Shown here piece after piece: positions 45,538-56,624 of a stretch of 64,000 bases of DNA (positions are counted from its first letter, which is position 1; the number at the start of each line of letters is the position of its first letter). The notes under the pieces were generated by a model, which had not been told where the DNA came from, searched no databases, and saw nothing but the letters and a program-made list of their open reading frames with translations. The DNA is taken from positions 28,710 through 92,709 of the forward strand of contig NZ_LXEO01000066.1 in the NCBI RefSeq assembly GCF_001654865.1, given 5' to 3'. This DNA comes from Buttiauxella noackiae ATCC 51607 (GTDB taxonomy: Bacteria > Pseudomonadota > Gammaproteobacteria > Enterobacterales > Enterobacteriaceae). The position numbers and the translations under genes were made by a program.

Positions 45538-45858
45538 ATGCAAATCTCAACTGTACCGGCCACGGTGCAGGTTGCGTCACGCCTGTCGCCCGTGCAGGTC
45601 TGGCAGCAACTGTTAACTTACCTATTAGAACACCATTACGGTCTGACACTTAACGACACGCCATTCCATGATGACACGGCCATTCAGGAGCATATCGAAG
45701 CGGGAATAACATTGGCTGATGCGGTGAATTTCCTGGTGGAACGTTATGAACTAATACGCACTGACCGCAAAGGGTTTACATGGCAGGAGCAGACACCGTT
45801 CCTGACGGCTACCGATATTCTCAGAGCAAAGCGAGCTACCGGATTAATGAATACGTAA
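45538..45858 (+). CDS. cbtA: CbtA/YkfI/YpjF-family toxin
   Basis: A 106-residue toxin of the CbtA family: [30 protein letters not shown] and [16 protein letters not shown], then [12 protein letters not shown] at the end. CbtA inhibits cytoskeletal MreB and FtsZ. It is shorter at the C-terminus than YeeV (124 residues) and ends just after GLMNT, as YpjF and YkfI may. AAGAG lies upstream of the ATG. Paired with the CbeA-type antitoxin 79 bases upstream. Confidence 0.92.
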   Translation: MQISTVPATVQVASRLSPVQVWQQLLTYLLEHHYGLTLNDTPFHDDTAIQEHIEAGITLADAVNFLVERYELIRTDRKGFTWQEQTPFLTATDILRAKRATGLMNT

Positions 45859-45971
45859 ATTCTTCGAGCCTCATTCCTGATTTTTACCCCTGTACTTTCC
45901 ACTCTATTTATTCACCGCATAATGCGCCTGCAACTCCCTGCAGGCGTGTTTGCTTTAATGGACGATTTACG

Positions 45972-46805
45972 ATGCAAACAGAATCCGATGTATTAACGGA
46001 ACACAATGAGCTTATCTGTTCGACCAGCATTGAACGTATTGTTACAGGCCGCAATGCTGCGCTGGAAAAGATTGAATCCCTCATCCGGCAACTTGATGAC
46101 ATCTCGACACTGACCCGCAGTCTTGGTGGTGGGATGGCAAAAGACTGGGGCATGCGAGAAGACTTTCGCTCGGGTTGCTGGTTAATGGAGAAAATGGCAA
46201 CCGCCATGGACGTCATTACCCGCAATCTTGATCGCAGTATATGGCGAGATTTGATGAAAAAATCAGGAATGCTTAGCCTGATGGATGCCCAGGCCAGAGA
46301 GCAATGGGACAGAAATCTTGAAGGCGATAATATTCCAGCCATCAGCGAAGCCAATATACTCAGTACTTTTGAGCAGCTACATCTGAACAAAATGGACGTC
46401 TTCGAACGTGGCGTCATCAATGTCTTCAAAGGCCTGTCGTGGAATTACAAGACCAATAGCCCCTGCAGCTTTGGTAAGAAGGTCATCATCAACAATCTGG
46501 TTACGTGTAACCGCTGGGGATTTAGCTTGAGCAGGGGCTGGCGTCGGGATCAACTGGCAGATTTGGAGCGAATGCTGTTTCTGCTGGATGGTAAACCGAT
46601 ACCCGACAACCGTGGCGATGTCACTATACGTTTGATGGATCATATTCGGGACAACCCGTCGAAGGATGTCTACGAAGATGATTTCTTTAGTATCCGTTAC
46701 TTCCAGAAGGGAACAGCGCACATCACTTTTAAGCGGTACGATCTTACAGAAAAGATGAATGATATCGTGGCGAAGCACTATCCAGGGATGCTGGCAGCGA
46801 GATGA
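45972..46805 (+). CDS. DUF4942 protein
   Basis: A 277-residue protein with the DUF4942 pattern (central SEANILSTFEQLHLNKMDVFERGVINVF in two parts; near the end DDFFSIRYFQKGTAHITFKR). Such proteins regularly follow CbtA-type toxins on islands and share the fold of some methylase-associated proteins; function is unknown. The start at 45972 is taken over a longer frame from 45780 that overlaps the toxin gene. It is the last island gene before the tRNA. Confidence 0.87.
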   Translation: MQTESDVLTEHNELICSTSIERIVTGRNAALEKIESLIRQLDDISTLTRSLGGGMAKDWGMREDFRSGCWLMEKMATAMDVITRNLDRSIWRDLMKKSGMLSLMDAQAREQWDRNLEGDNIPAISEANILSTFEQLHLNKMDVFERGVINVFKGLSWNYKTNSPCSFGKKVIINNLVTCNRWGFSLSRGWRRDQLADLERMLFLLDGKPIPDNRGDVTIRLMDHIRDNPSKDVYEDDFFSIRYFQKGTAHITFKRYDLTEKMNDIVAKHYPGMLAAR

Positions 46806-46860
46806 AGAGGGCAGGGAGGCAATTCCTTACCTGACCCATTACCTGACCCGATTCGTATAA

Positions 46861-46899
46861 AACGAAAAAGGAGTCAGACGATTTCTCATCTAACTCCTT
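46861..46899 (-). terminator. ileX: terminator of the tRNA-Ile2 gene
   Basis: On the minus strand a stem AAGGAGT / ACTCCTT with further inner pairs is followed by TTTCGTT, 8 bases past the CCA end. Confidence 0.6.
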
Positions 46900-46907
46900 G
46901 TTTTATT

Positions 46908-46983
46908 TGGTGGCCCCTGCTGGACTTGAACCAGCGACCAAGCGATTATGAGTCGCCTGCTCTAACCACTGAGCTAAGGGGCC
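46908..46983 (-). tRNA. ileX: tRNA-Ile2 (CAU, lysidine type)
   Basis: A 76-base gene with encoded CCA. The acceptor stem GGCCCCT pairs with AGGGGCC, the anticodon loop is CTCATAA with CAT at 46948-46950, and the T-arm GGTTCAAGTCC is present. The gene matches E. coli ileX; C34 is converted to lysidine by TilS so that AUA codons are read. It lies next to rpoD in the same orientation, as in E. coli. Its 3' end faces the mobile segment, a common attachment site for islands. Confidence 0.97.
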
Positions 46984-46993
46984 GTGGCGCAGG

Positions 46994-47022
46994 ATTATAA
47001 TGTAACTTGCAGCATCAATCCA
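46994..47022 (-). promoter_or_regulatory. ileX: promoter of ileX
   Basis: On the minus strand TATAAT (46994-46999) lies 10 bases before the tRNA 5' end, with a GC-rich discriminator CCTGCGCC, typical of growth-controlled stable-RNA genes. The -35 (TGGATT, 17-base spacing) is weak. Confidence 0.5.
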
Positions 47023-47146
47023 GTGATTGCGTGACATCTGCTGCTTTTATAATCAAAGCCTAATCAAACTCTTATGCTTTTCACTTCTGGTACTTCATCG
47101 GGCAACACGGACACGAAGACTGACTGGAATGACATTCTTACGGGCA

Positions 47147-47174
47147 TAAAAAAGCCCTCGCGAAGAGGGCTTTT
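47147..47174 (-). terminator. terminator of the rpsU-dnaG-rpoD operon
   Basis: Stem AAAAGCCCTC / GAGGGCTTTT (47050s on the minus strand: 47174-47165 with 47159-47150) with a five-base loop, followed on the minus strand by TTTTTTATG. Confidence 0.9.
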
Positions 47175-47189
47175 AGAAGGGCGATAAGA

Positions 47190-49028
47190 TTAATCGTCCA
47201 GGAAGCTACGCAGTACTTCAGAACGGCTCGGGTGGCGCAGTTTGCGCAGGGCCTTCGCTTCAATCTGACGGATACGTTCACGGGTAACGTCGAACTGTTT
47301 ACCCACTTCTTCCAGCGTGTGGTCGGTATTCATGTCGATACCGAAACGCATACGCAGAACTTTCGCTTCACGTGCTGTCAGGCCTGCCAGAACGTCGTGA
47401 GTTGCGTTACGCAGGCTCTCAGACGTTGCAGAGTCCAGTGGCAGCTCGAGGGTGGTATCCTCGATGAAATCACCCAGATGCGAATCTTCATCGTCGCCGA
47501 TTGGCGTTTCCATGGAGATAGGCTCTTTAGCGATTTTCAGCACTTTACGGATTTTGTCTTCTGGCATCAGCATACGTTCTGCCAATTCTTCCGGCGTCGG
47601 CTCACGGCCCATCTCTTGCAGCATCTGGCGTGAAATACGGTTGAGTTTGTTGATTGTCTCAATCATATGCACCGGAATACGGATGGTACGTGCCTGGTCA
47701 GCGATTGAACGCGTGATAGCCTGACGAATCCACCATGTTGCATAAGTAGAGAACTTATAACCACGGCGGTATTCAAACTTATCAACTGCTTTCATCAGGC
47801 CGATGTTGCCTTCCTGGATCAAGTCGAGGAATTGCAGACCACGGTTGGTATATTTCTTAGCGATCGAGATAACCAGACGTAAGTTTGCTTCAACCATCTC
47901 TTTCTTCGCACGACGAGCTTTCGCTTCACCGATGGACATACGACGGTTGATATCTTTAACCTGCTCGATGGTCAGGCCGGTTTCTTCTTCAATTTGTTGC
48001 AGTTTCTGCAAGCTACGATGCACGTCGTCAGCAACGTCATGCAGTTTCTCAGACCATGGCTTGTTCATTGCGATGGCTGCGTTGAACCAGGTTTCGCTGG
48101 TTTCGTTGCCAGTGAACAGTGTGATGAAGTTTTTCTTCGGCATTTTGCACTGTTCAACACACAATCTCATGATGAGACGTTCTTGAGTACGAACGCGGTC
48201 CATCATGACGCGCATGCTGTTTACCAGGTAGTCGAACTGCTTCGGTACCAGGCGGAACTGTTTGAAGACTTCAGACAGTTGTTGAATCTCAGCGGCAGAA
48301 TCGGCATGAGCACGGCCCTTCGCTTTGATTGTGTCGCGAGTTCTTTCGTACTGCGTACGCAGCTCACCGAATTTCTCACGAGCGAGTTCCGGGTCGATGC
48401 TGTTGTCATCGTCAGCATCGTCGTCTTCATCTTCCTCATCGTCACTGTCACTGTTTTCTTCGGTTGTTAACTCAGAACCAATGTGAGTGGCGGTAGGGGC
48501 AAGATCTTCTTCTGCATTAGGGTCAACAAAACCAGTGATCAAATCAGACAGACGAGCTTCTTCTGCTTCAACGCGGTCGTATTGCTCAAGCAGATAAGTG
48601 ATCGCTTCCGGATATTCGGCAACGGAGCACTGCACCTGGTTGATGCCGTCTTCGATACGCTTAGCGATATCGATTTCACCCTCACGGGTTAACAGCTCAA
48701 CGGTACCCATTTCACGCATGTACATGCGAACCGGGTCGGTAGTACGCCCGATTTCGGATTCTACGCTGGACAGTACTTGAGCGGCAGCTTCTTCCGCATC
48801 TTCGTCTGTGTTGTTTGAATTTTCAGCAAGCAACAGGTCATCGGCGTCAGGTGCTTCTTCCATCACCTGAATGCCCATGTCATTGATCATTTGGATGATG
48901 TCTTCGATCTGATCAGAGTCGACGATATCTTCCGGCAGATGGTCATTGACCTCGGCATAGGTCAGATAGCCTTGCTCCTTGCCCTTGGTAACAAGAAGTT
49001 TAAGCTGTGACTGCGGGTTTTGCTCCAT
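47190..49028 (-). CDS. rpoD: RNA polymerase primary sigma factor sigma-70
   Basis: A 612-residue sigma-70 (E. coli 613). Region 1.1 begins [13 protein letters not shown]; an acidic [13 protein letters not shown] tract (about 189-210) lies in the non-conserved region; region 2 carries the core and -10 binding segments ([34 protein letters not shown]), region 4 the -35 helix ([20 protein letters not shown]). The start at 49028 (GTCTTATGGAG) agrees with E. coli; a 33-codon upstream extension is rejected. It is the last gene of the macromolecular synthesis operon. Confidence 0.98.
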   Translation of the reverse strand: MEQNPQSQLKLLVTKGKEQGYLTYAEVNDHLPEDIVDSDQIEDIIQMINDMGIQVMEEAPDADDLLLAENSNNTDEDAEEAAAQVLSSVESEIGRTTDPVRMYMREMGTVELLTREGEIDIAKRIEDGINQVQCSVAEYPEAITYLLEQYDRVEAEEARLSDLITGFVDPNAEEDLAPTATHIGSELTTEENSDSDDEEDEDDDADDDNSIDPELAREKFGELRTQYERTRDTIKAKGRAHADSAAEIQQLSEVFKQFRLVPKQFDYLVNSMRVMMDRVRTQERLIMRLCVEQCKMPKKNFITLFTGNETSETWFNAAIAMNKPWSEKLHDVADDVHRSLQKLQQIEEETGLTIEQVKDINRRMSIGEAKARRAKKEMVEANLRLVISIAKKYTNRGLQFLDLIQEGNIGLMKAVDKFEYRRGYKFSTYATWWIRQAITRSIADQARTIRIPVHMIETINKLNRISRQMLQEMGREPTPEELAERMLMPEDKIRKVLKIAKEPISMETPIGDDEDSHLGDFIEDTTLELPLDSATSESLRNATHDVLAGLTAREAKVLRMRFGIDMNTDHTLEEVGKQFDVTRERIRQIEAKALRKLRHPSRSEVLRSFLDD

Positions 49029-49182
49029 AAGACGGTATCCACACTTCAGTATTAGGGTTGGTGTCGGTCGGCGAAACCGCCAACAATAACGTAACGAGGG
49101 CTGACTTATTTTATTGCCGCTGCCCATCCTTGCGGCGTTCGGGTTTGACCCGATTAATGTTCGGCACTTAAGCCGATAAAAT

Positions 49183-50928
49183 TTACTTTTTCGCGCGTGA
49201 TTCTGTTATCACACGGACTTCCTCACGTTCCGCAGGGGTAAGCCCGGTTGTTCTGGAACGTGCCATCAATTCTTCAAACCTCAACTCCAGCACGGAATCA
49301 AACATGTGTTCTAGTGCATCGTTGAACGTTTTTTCTGCAATGTCCTTATCTGCTATATCGTCCCATGAAGAGAGTTTTTCAAGGGTGGCAGCTTCATTTG
49401 TGCCGCGATATAGCTCTAAAAGCTGCCCGGTGGTTAAACCAGGTTGTGCCAGACAGGTGTTCACCAAATCAATAAAGAGTTGTAACCCTGGCAACTTCGC
49501 CTGCTCCAGACCGTTAAGCGGTGGCACACTCGGGGCCAACTCCGGATTCTGGACCAGCAATCCTATCAGTATACGCATGGTTGTGCGTTTTAGCTGTGGG
49601 GCCGGGCGCGGGGCGCTGCTTTCCGCAAGCTTTGGCATCAGCTTTTCAAGCTGGTTATCGTCCAGAATGCCTAGTTTGTTTCCCAGTTCCTGACGCAAAT
49701 AAATGCGTAGTGTTTCACCAGGTACCTGACTAATCAGGGGTAATGCAAGAGTACTCAGCCGCGCACGACCATCAGGTGAACTCAAATCAACCTGAGGCAT
49801 CAGGCTGTTAAAAAGAAACGTCGAAAGCGGTTGAGCATGTTCCATGCGCGCTTCAAATGCTTCTTTTCCTTCTTTACGCACCAGCGTGTCGGGATCTTCA
49901 CCGTCAGGCAGGAACATAAAGCGCAACTGACGTCCATCCGTCATATAAGGTAGCGCAGTTTCCAGAGCACGCCATGCAGCGTCACGCCCTGCGCGATCCC
50001 CGTCATAACAACAGACAACGGTATCCGTCACCCGAAACAACAACTGGATATGGTCAGCGGTGGTTGAGGTGCCCAATGAAGCAACGGCGTACGATATGCC
50101 GTATTGCGCCAATGCCACCACATCCATGTAGCCTTCCACAACCAATAAACGTGCTGGTTCAGGCTGGCTTTGCTGTGCTTCATACAGGCCATAGAGCTGG
50201 CGGCCTTTATGGAAAATATCGGTTTCCGGGGAGTTAAGGTATTTAGGCTGGCCATCGCCCAGCACACGTCCACCAAAACCAATTACCCGACCCCGTTTGT
50301 CGCGGATGGGGAACATCACCCTTTCGCGGAAACGATCGTAACTGCGCCCCTGATCGTTAGTTACCAACATGCCTGCATCCGTCAGCGCTTGACGGTTTTC
50401 GCTATTGCCACCAAAACGCTTTAATACGTTATCCCAGCCGGGAGGAGCATAGCCAATGGCGAAGTGTTGAATAACTTCGTTACTTAAACCACGTCGTTCC
50501 AGATACTGGCGCGCAGATTCAGCCGATTGTTGAGTCAGGGATTGCTGATAGAAGGCGTTAAGGCCATCCATCAATTGATAAAGACTTTGCCGTTGATGAC
50601 GCTCAATCTGGCTTGGTCCGCTACCGACTTCGTAAGGCACTTCAAGATTGTGCATCGCTGATAATTCTTCAACGCTTTCGACAAACTCAAGCTTGTCATA
50701 GTTCATTAAAAAATCGATGGCGTTGCCGTGTGCCCCACAGCCGAAGCAATGGTAAAACTGTTTTTCACCGTTTACGGTGAAAGAGGGGGTTTTTTCGTTA
50801 TGGAACGGACAGCACGCATGATAGTTCTTGCCCTGCTTTTTGAGCTTAACACGGGCATCGATCAGATCGATGATGTCGGTGCGAGCCAGCAAGTCATTGA
50901 TGAAAACACGTGGAATTCGTCCAGCCAT
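49183..50928 (-). CDS. dnaG: DNA primase
   Basis: A 581-residue primase (same as E. coli). The zinc-binding CHC2 residues are C40, H43, C61, C64; the TOPRIM domain includes [11 protein letters not shown] (about 263-273) and CCYDGDRAG (about 305-313); the C-terminal helical domain binds DnaB helicase. It makes RNA primers at the replication fork. It lies between rpsU and rpoD, preceded by an attenuator hairpin that lowers its expression. Confidence 0.98.
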   Translation of the reverse strand: MAGRIPRVFINDLLARTDIIDLIDARVKLKKQGKNYHACCPFHNEKTPSFTVNGEKQFYHCFGCGAHGNAIDFLMNYDKLEFVESVEELSAMHNLEVPYEVGSGPSQIERHQRQSLYQLMDGLNAFYQQSLTQQSAESARQYLERRGLSNEVIQHFAIGYAPPGWDNVLKRFGGNSENRQALTDAGMLVTNDQGRSYDRFRERVMFPIRDKRGRVIGFGGRVLGDGQPKYLNSPETDIFHKGRQLYGLYEAQQSQPEPARLLVVEGYMDVVALAQYGISYAVASLGTSTTADHIQLLFRVTDTVVCCYDGDRAGRDAAWRALETALPYMTDGRQLRFMFLPDGEDPDTLVRKEGKEAFEARMEHAQPLSTFLFNSLMPQVDLSSPDGRARLSTLALPLISQVPGETLRIYLRQELGNKLGILDDNQLEKLMPKLAESSAPRPAPQLKRTTMRILIGLLVQNPELAPSVPPLNGLEQAKLPGLQLFIDLVNTCLAQPGLTTGQLLELYRGTNEAATLEKLSSWDDIADKDIAEKTFNDALEHMFDSVLELRFEELMARSRTTGLTPAEREEVRVITESRAKK

Positions 50929-51011
50929 AGGCCCCGTTTGGTACTCGCTTTCCTTCAGACATGCGATATTGCAGCAGTGCGAAAGAGCAGGAAGTATGTC
51001 AGTTCATGAAC

Positions 51012-51046
51012 GAAAATAAGCCGCGCATTCCTTTCGGAAGCACGGC
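51012..51046 (-). terminator. attenuating terminator between rpsU and dnaG
   Basis: On the minus strand GCCGTGC-T-TTCC pairs with GGAA-TGCG-CGGC around a GAAA loop, followed by TTATTTTCG. The same position in E. coli carries terminator T1, which keeps primase far below S21 levels. Confidence 0.75.
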
Positions 51047-51094
51047 CTTTACAACTACTACAAGTCTGTTCCGGAGGTGTAAACCTCCAGGATA

Positions 51095-51316
<222 letters not shown>

Positions 51317-51462
51317 TCACCTTTGATAAATTCGGTTTGCCGCTGACTGAGGCGTCAGCTATTTCAAAATGGTGCGGAATTTTACTGCAACTACTGCTGC
51401 TTTGTAAAGCACCGGACAACCAGAAACCTGGCTTTTAAGGCCGGAATCTTCCAGGGGTGCGG

Positions 51463-51468
51463 ATTATA
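51463..51468 (-). promoter_or_regulatory. rpsU: candidate -10 box of the rpsU operon
   Basis: TATAAT on the minus strand, about 150 bases before the rpsU start, in the 247-base divergent region with tsaD. No good -35 hexamer is seen at 17 bases, and no clear LexA box was found. Confidence 0.4.
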
Positions 51469-51557
51469 CACCACCTGCGCCCAGGATGTGAGCAAAGTTT
51501 TACAATAAGCGCTCAGGGGCTTAAACTTCGCCGCAAGACTTTGAGGTAGAGAACGCC

Positions 51558-52571
51558 ATGCGTGTACTGGGTATAGAAACATCCTGTGATGAAACCGGCA
51601 TCGCCATTTACGACGATGAAAAGGGTTTGTTAGCCAATCAATTGTATAGTCAGGTGAAATTGCATGCTGACTATGGCGGCGTGGTGCCGGAGCTTGCTTC
51701 CCGTGACCATGTACGCAAAACCGTGCCATTGATTCAGGCGGCTCTTAAAGAGGCTGGATTAACAGCAAAAGATATTGATGGTGTTGCCTATACCGCCGGA
51801 CCAGGGCTTGTAGGAGCACTGCTTGTAGGCGCAACAATTGGCCGTTCTCTGGCGTTCGCCTGGGATGTACCCGCTGTACCGGTGCATCACATGGAAGGGC
51901 ATTTATTAGCCCCAATGCTGGAAGACAATCCGCCAGAGTTCCCGTTTGTGGCACTGCTGGTTTCCGGCGGTCATACGCAGCTGATTAGTGTGACAGGCAT
52001 TGGCCAATACGAGCTTCTGGGTGAATCAATTGACGACGCCGCAGGTGAAGCCTTTGATAAAACGGCCAAACTGTTGGGTCTGGATTATCCTGGTGGACCA
52101 ATGTTGTCAAAAATGGCTTCTGAGGGCACTGAAGGGCGGTTTACTTTCCCACGCCCGATGACCGATCGCCCTGGTCTTGATTTCAGTTTCTCTGGTCTGA
52201 AAACATTTGCTGCGAACACTATTCGCGGCAACGAAGCAGACCCACAAACGCGTGCCGATATCGCTCGTGCTTTTGAGGATGCGGTTGTCGATACCCTGGC
52301 AATCAAGTGCAAACGTGCACTGGAGCAAACAGGCTTTAAACGTCTGGTGATGGCTGGTGGTGTGAGCGCCAACCGCACTCTGCGTGCGCGTATGGCAGAG
52401 ATGATGGCTAAGCGCCGTGGCGAAGTCTTTTACGCTCGTCCTGAGTTTTGTACCGATAACGGTGCGATGATTGCCTACGCGGGTATGATTCGTTTGAAAG
52501 CAGGAACAGCGGGTGAATTAAGTGTAACAGTTCGCCCACGCTGGCCATTGGTTGAGTTACCAGCGGCCTAA
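51558..52571 (+). CDS. tsaD: tRNA N6-adenosine threonylcarbamoyltransferase TsaD
   Basis: A 337-residue Kae1/TsaD ATPase-fold protein. The metal-binding HxxxH is HHMEGH at about residues 110-115; GIETSCDET at the N-terminus and the SGGHTQL and [10 protein letters not shown] segments bind nucleotide. With TsaB, TsaE and TsaC it makes the t6A modification at position 37 of ANN-decoding tRNAs, including the tRNA-Ile2 nearby. GAGGTAGAG lies before the ATG. Divergent from rpsU as in E. coli. Confidence 0.98.
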   Translation: MRVLGIETSCDETGIAIYDDEKGLLANQLYSQVKLHADYGGVVPELASRDHVRKTVPLIQAALKEAGLTAKDIDGVAYTAGPGLVGALLVGATIGRSLAFAWDVPAVPVHHMEGHLLAPMLEDNPPEFPFVALLVSGGHTQLISVTGIGQYELLGESIDDAAGEAFDKTAKLLGLDYPGGPMLSKMASEGTEGRFTFPRPMTDRPGLDFSFSGLKTFAANTIRGNEADPQTRADIARAFEDAVVDTLAIKCKRALEQTGFKRLVMAGGVSANRTLRARMAEMMAKRRGEVFYARPEFCTDNGAMIAYAGMIRLKAGTAGELSVTVRPRWPLVELPAA

Positions 52572-52584
52572 AGATAACTAAGTT

Positions 52585-52618
52585 TTTGAAAAGGAGTGAC
52601 GTATCACTCCTTTTTTTT
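52585..52618. terminator. bidirectional terminator between tsaD and plsY
   Basis: Eleven-base stem AAAAGGAGTGA / TCACTCCTTTT followed by a run of eight T on the plus strand. The left half of the stem's right arm includes the plsY stop codon, so the two genes share it. Confidence 0.9.
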
Positions 52619-53221
52619 GTCTTTATTTTTGCGCAGTTTCTTCCAGATTTTGGTTTCTTGCCCGCGCCATAAACGCTGAATATTGTCGTGATGGCGCATT
52701 AAAATCAGGCAAGAGAGCATGGCGACCGGGAAGGTGAACTGCGGTTTGAACCACCAGACATAGAACGGGGCAATCAGTGCGCTAATGATGGCACCTAGTG
52801 AGGAATAACCGCTGAGTAATACGCTCAACAGCCAGGTTCCAGCCATCACGCCGGTTAAGTCCCAGCCAATAGGGGCAATAGCGCCAAAGGCTGTAGCAAC
52901 CCCTTTGCCACCATGGAAATTGAAGAAAACGGGCCAGATATGGCCAAGACAGGCAGCGATGGCGATAAGCCCAAGCCAGAAAGGTGTCACACCCAGCGCG
53001 TAAGCCGCCCAGACGGGTAACATTCCTTTGAGAACATCAAAAATGAGTACCGCTACGGCTGCACCTTTACCGCCAATTCGCAAAACATTGGTCGCACCTG
53101 GGTTGCCGGAACCATTCTCTCGCGGGTCAGGGAGACCGGCGATTCGGCAGACCAGGATGGCGCTAGAAATTGAGCCGCAAAGATACGCAAGCAGGATCAT
53201 GCCAGGCGCGATTGCACTCAT
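52604..53221 (-). CDS. plsY: glycerol-3-phosphate acyltransferase PlsY
   Basis: A 205-residue integral membrane protein with about five membrane segments and the family motif GSGNPGATN (about residues 37-45) plus [14 protein letters not shown] (about 100-113). It transfers the acyl group of acyl-phosphate to glycerol 3-phosphate. The C-terminal tail is very basic ([12 protein letters not shown]) and the stop lies inside the terminator stem. Divergent from folB. Confidence 0.97.
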   Translation of the reverse strand: MSAIAPGMILLAYLCGSISSAILVCRIAGLPDPRENGSGNPGATNVLRIGGKGAAVAVLIFDVLKGMLPVWAAYALGVTPFWLGLIAIAACLGHIWPVFFNFHGGKGVATAFGAIAPIGWDLTGVMAGTWLLSVLLSGYSSLGAIISALIAPFYVWWFKPQFTFPVAMLSCLILMRHHDNIQRLWRGQETKIWKKLRKNKDKKKE

Positions 53222-53328
53222 AACGCTGTTCCATTTTGAAAGTGTCGTTGTATTCTCTGCATCTGTGGATAATACGCATATTTCGCCAGAAGTGGTATCT
53301 GGCGTGACTAAAAACCGGGCAGGGCGTG

Positions 53329-53697
53329 ATGGATATTGTATTTATAGAGCAACTTACTGTAATCACCACTATTGGTGTTTATGACTGGGAACAAACCATC
53401 TCCCAGAAGCTGGTATTTGATATCGAGATGGCATGGGATAATAGCCTGGCCGCCAGCAGTGATGATGTAACTCATTGTTTAAGCTATGCGGATGTCAGCG
53501 AAGCGGTAATCAGCCACGTATCTGGCGGCCGTTTTGCATTGGTAGAACGTGTTGCTGAGGAGGTTGCACAGCTTTTGTTAAGCCGCTTTAACTCACCCTG
53601 GGTGCGTTTAAAAGTCAGCAAGCCAGGTGCTGTTGCTCAGGCGACGAATGTTGGGGTCATCATCGAGCGTGGCAGTAATCTGAAAGCCAATAAATAA
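53329..53697 (+). CDS. folB: dihydroneopterin aldolase
   Basis: A 122-residue folate-pathway enzyme converting dihydroneopterin to 6-hydroxymethyl-dihydropterin and glycolaldehyde. It begins [21 protein letters not shown] as in E. coli; Glu and Lys catalytic positions lie in GVYDWE and the VKVSKPGAV region. The start ATG at 53329 follows AGGG by four bases; a GTG one codon earlier is too close to the ribosome site. Confidence 0.96.
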   Translation: MDIVFIEQLTVITTIGVYDWEQTISQKLVFDIEMAWDNSLAASSDDVTHCLSYADVSEAVISHVSGGRFALVERVAEEVAQLLLSRFNSPWVRLKVSKPGAVAQATNVGVIIERGSNLKANK

Positions 53698-53751
53698 ATT
53701 CATATTTGTTAAACCAAGTGCGTGTAACCTGGTCATAACTGTCATCTTTTC

Positions 53752-53773
53752 GCGGCAGACGCCGCTTTTTTTA
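53752..53773 (+). terminator. terminator after folB
   Basis: Short stem GCGGC / GCCGC with an AGAC loop followed by TTTTTTT, 31 bases before uppP. Confidence 0.75.
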
Positions 53774-53803
53774 TGTTTGTTTTAGGGGTTAGAGGATTTA
53801 TTA

Positions 53804-54622
53804 ATGGGCGATCTGCATTCGTTGGTTATTGCTGCGATTCTTGGTGTCGTTGAGGGGTTAACGGAGTTTTTACCCGTCTCGTCTACCGGTCATATGATTA
53901 TTGTCGGCCATCTTCTTGGATTTGAAGGTGACACCGCGAAAACATTTGAAGTGGTTATCCAGCTAGGATCGATCTTAGCCGTGGTGGTGATGTTCTGGCG
54001 TCGCTTGTTCGGGCTTATCGGTATTCATTTCGGTCGTCAGCCTCATGAAGGTACTGGAACAGGGCGTTTATCGCTGATTCATATCTTATTGGGAATGGTG
54101 CCTGCGGTTGTTCTGGGCCTGGTTTTCCATGACATGATTAAATCGTTATTTAATCCGGTAAACGTCATGTATGCACTGGTAGTAGGCGGTGTACTTCTGA
54201 TTGCAGCCGAATTGTTAAAACCAAAGGTCCCGCGTGCTGAAGGAGTCGATGACATCACCTATCGTCAGGCGTTTGCTATCGGTTGCTTCCAGTGCTTAGC
54301 GTTATGGCCTGGTTTTTCACGCTCTGGTGCGACAATTTCAGGTGGAATGTTAATGGGCGTTAGCCGTTATGCAGCATCTGAGTTCTCGTTCTTACTAGCG
54401 GTGCCGATGATGATGGGTGCCACGGTGCTGGATGTGTATAAGAGCATCGGTTTCCTGAGCATTGCTGATTTGCCAATGTTTGCCGTCGGTTTTATTACCG
54501 CATTTATCGTTGCGCTGATTGCCATTAAAACCTTCCTGCAAATTATTAAACGCATCTCCTTTATCCCGTTTGCAATTTATCGCTTTGCGGTCGCAGCAGT
54601 GGTTTATTTCGTATTCTTCTAA
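53804..54622 (+). CDS. uppP: undecaprenyl-diphosphate phosphatase (BacA)
   Basis: A 272-residue inner-membrane enzyme with about eight membrane segments. Both signature motifs are present: [14 protein letters not shown] (residues 18-31) and [13 protein letters not shown] (about 168-180). It recycles the undecaprenyl carrier for cell-wall synthesis and confers bacitracin resistance when abundant. AGGGG precedes the start. It ends convergently with cca. Confidence 0.97.
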   Translation: MGDLHSLVIAAILGVVEGLTEFLPVSSTGHMIIVGHLLGFEGDTAKTFEVVIQLGSILAVVVMFWRRLFGLIGIHFGRQPHEGTGTGRLSLIHILLGMVPAVVLGLVFHDMIKSLFNPVNVMYALVVGGVLLIAAELLKPKVPRAEGVDDITYRQAFAIGCFQCLALWPGFSRSGATISGGMLMGVSRYAASEFSFLLAVPMMMGATVLDVYKSIGFLSIADLPMFAVGFITAFIVALIAIKTFLQIIKRISFIPFAIYRFAVAAVVYFVFF

Positions 54623-54638
54623 AGTTCGTCACTGAATA

Positions 54639-54674
54639 ACAATAAAGCCACTCATATTGAGTGGCTTTATTGTT
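54639..54674. terminator. bidirectional terminator between uppP and cca
   Basis: Long stem AATAAAGCCACTCA / TGAGTGGCTTTATT with a TATT centre, ending in TTTATTGTTTG on the plus strand. Confidence 0.9.
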
Positions 54675-54689
54675 TGTAGCAGATAGCCA

Positions 54690-55943
54690 TCAGCTGGCAG
54701 ATGGTAATGGCGTGACCAACCCCGCTTCTTTTTTCCATGCTTCCACGGCGGCAATGCGACGACGTGTTAATTCATCACGAATCGCTGGTCCGCTGAAACC
54801 ATCATCAATCACTTCTTTGTTACTGACGCTTTGCGCCGCAGCCCATGCCGCACGCAGCAACCTGCCTTGAGGGTAATCACTGGCTTCAAAACCTGTTCGC
54901 CCTCGAGCATCGGCTTCACTGGTTAGCGCGACTTGTTCAACGCGCTGCGGTTTGCGCCAGGCGTCAATGGCATCGAATAATTTGACGATGGTTTTCGGTT
55001 GTAGAATAGAAATCGTATGAATCAGATCGTGATATTCGGCAACCAGTTTAGCGAGATCGCGAATTTCATTCGGTACACGCATACGCTGGCATAACCGTTC
55101 GACAAGTTTAACCCCTGCTGGGCCATGCCCATGGTGACGAGGCCAGAACTCTTTTGGTGTTAGGCCCTTACCGAGATCGTGGCATAGTGTCGCAAAGCGC
55201 ACGTCAACGTCCGGGCTAAGTTGAGCGGCAATCGCCAGTGTCATCAGAACGTGAATGCCGGTGTCGATTTCCGGGTGCCATTTTTCTGGTGCGGGCACAC
55301 CAAACAGCGCGTCGATTTCCGGGAACAAGACTTTCAGTGCGCCGCATTTGCGAAGCACATCGAAATAAACCTGCGGGTTACGGCTGGTGAGGGCATTTTC
55401 AGTCTCTTTCCAGACGCGCTCTGGAGTGAGGTGCTCAAGTTCACCGTTCGCCGCCATCGCAGACATCAACGCCTGAGTTTCCGGGGCAATCTGGAAATTA
55501 AGATGAGCATAACGTGCAGCAAAACGCGCAACGCGTAAAACGCGTAGCGGGTCTTCATTGAAAGCTGGCGATACATGGCGCAGCAGGCGTTTTTCGATAT
55601 CGGCACGCCCGTTATACGGGTCGATAAATTCGCCGTGTTCGTCCTGGGCAATCGCGTTGATGGTTAAATCGCGGCGTAGCAAGTCCTGCTCAAGCGTGAC
55701 ATCAGGCGCGGCATAACAGGTAAAACCTGTATACCCCTGGCCTGATTTACGCTCCGTGCGCGCCAGTGCATATTCTTCACGTGATTCAGGGTGCAAAAAA
55801 ACTGGGAAATCTTTCCCAACCTGCTGGTAACCCGCATCAAGCATCTCATGCGGTGTGGCACCAACAACCACCCAATCTTTATCTTTGACCGGTAATTTCA
55901 ACAACCCATCACGTACTGCACCACCGACCAGATAAATCTTCAC
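54690..55943 (-). CDS. cca: CCA tRNA nucleotidyltransferase with HD domain
   Basis: A 417-residue enzyme that adds or repairs the CCA 3' end of tRNAs. The N-terminal GGAVRD (residues 7-12) and the DKDWVVVG segment form the class II nucleotidyltransferase site; a C-terminal HD domain (CHDLGKG near 255; HHGHG; EYHDL) gives phosphodiesterase and phosphatase activity, as in gamma-proteobacteria. Length matches E. coli (412). Upstream of it, on the same strand, is ygiM. Confidence 0.97.
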   Translation of the reverse strand: MKIYLVGGAVRDGLLKLPVKDKDWVVVGATPHEMLDAGYQQVGKDFPVFLHPESREEYALARTERKSGQGYTGFTCYAAPDVTLEQDLLRRDLTINAIAQDEHGEFIDPYNGRADIEKRLLRHVSPAFNEDPLRVLRVARFAARYAHLNFQIAPETQALMSAMAANGELEHLTPERVWKETENALTSRNPQVYFDVLRKCGALKVLFPEIDALFGVPAPEKWHPEIDTGIHVLMTLAIAAQLSPDVDVRFATLCHDLGKGLTPKEFWPRHHGHGPAGVKLVERLCQRMRVPNEIRDLAKLVAEYHDLIHTISILQPKTIVKLFDAIDAWRKPQRVEQVALTSEADARGRTGFEASDYPQGRLLRAAWAAAQSVSNKEVIDDGFSGPAIRDELTRRRIAAVEAWKKEAGLVTPLPSAS

Positions 55944-56003
55944 GCTTTAATGCCCCTGCATCCAATTACGATAATATGTAAGTGTAGGATACAGGGTTGC
56001 AGA

Positions 56004-56624
56004 TTAGTTCATCCAGCGATCTTTCTTCTTGCGGCTTGGGATCATGTGAGGCAGCAACAGGCCAAGTAGCAGACCGAAACCAGCGACGCCACCGCCATAC
56101 ATAAACCACTGCATGATGATGGCGCGTTGTTTGTCATCCAACTGAACATTCGCGGCATCAACTTTCTTCTTCGCGACAATCAATTGATTTTTAAGTTGTT
56201 GATTTTCTTCTTTAAGACCGGTAATTACGCTGTCGCTTTGCGCCACTTTCTGCTGCATTTCAGCCGTGCGTTGATTCCAGGTGGTATCGATATTTGTGAG
56301 CTTGTCGGTCAGCGTTTTAACCTGGTTTTCAAGGTCCGGCACACGCGTACGCAGGCTTGGATTGGTGCTCAGTTGCGCCAATGGGATCCAGGAGGTGCGA
56401 CCATTACTGTCGCGCACCTGGCCATATTTAGTTTCTTCATTGCTTTGCAGCAAGGTCACTTCTTCACCCGCATTTACGGTGCCAAGCAAGCGATAATTAT
56501 CCCCAGGACCACTACGCACCCAGGTGTTCAATTCGTCAGATACATAACGTTTTTCATCGGCATGAGCCACTACAGAAACGCTAAGGGAGAGCAAAGTAAG
56601 GCAAATTAGGCGGAATTTGTGCAT
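56004..56624 (-). CDS. ygiM: YgiM, SH3-domain membrane protein
   Basis: A 206-residue protein: signal peptide (cleavage after VVAHA, residue 22), bacterial SH3 domain (about 25-90, YVSDELNTWVRSGPGDNYRLLG), coiled coil (about 95-165), C-terminal membrane helix (about 170-190) and basic tail. Same order as E. coli YgiM. Cellular function is not known. It is on the minus strand just upstream of cca and divergent from ygiF. Confidence 0.93.
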   Translation of the reverse strand: MHKFRLICLTLLSLSVSVVAHADEKRYVSDELNTWVRSGPGDNYRLLGTVNAGEEVTLLQSNEETKYGQVRDSNGRTSWIPLAQLSTNPSLRTRVPDLENQVKTLTDKLTNIDTTWNQRTAEMQQKVAQSDSVITGLKEENQQLKNQLIVAKKKVDAANVQLDDKQRAIIMQWFMYGGGVAGFGLLLGLLLPHMIPSRKKKDRWMN

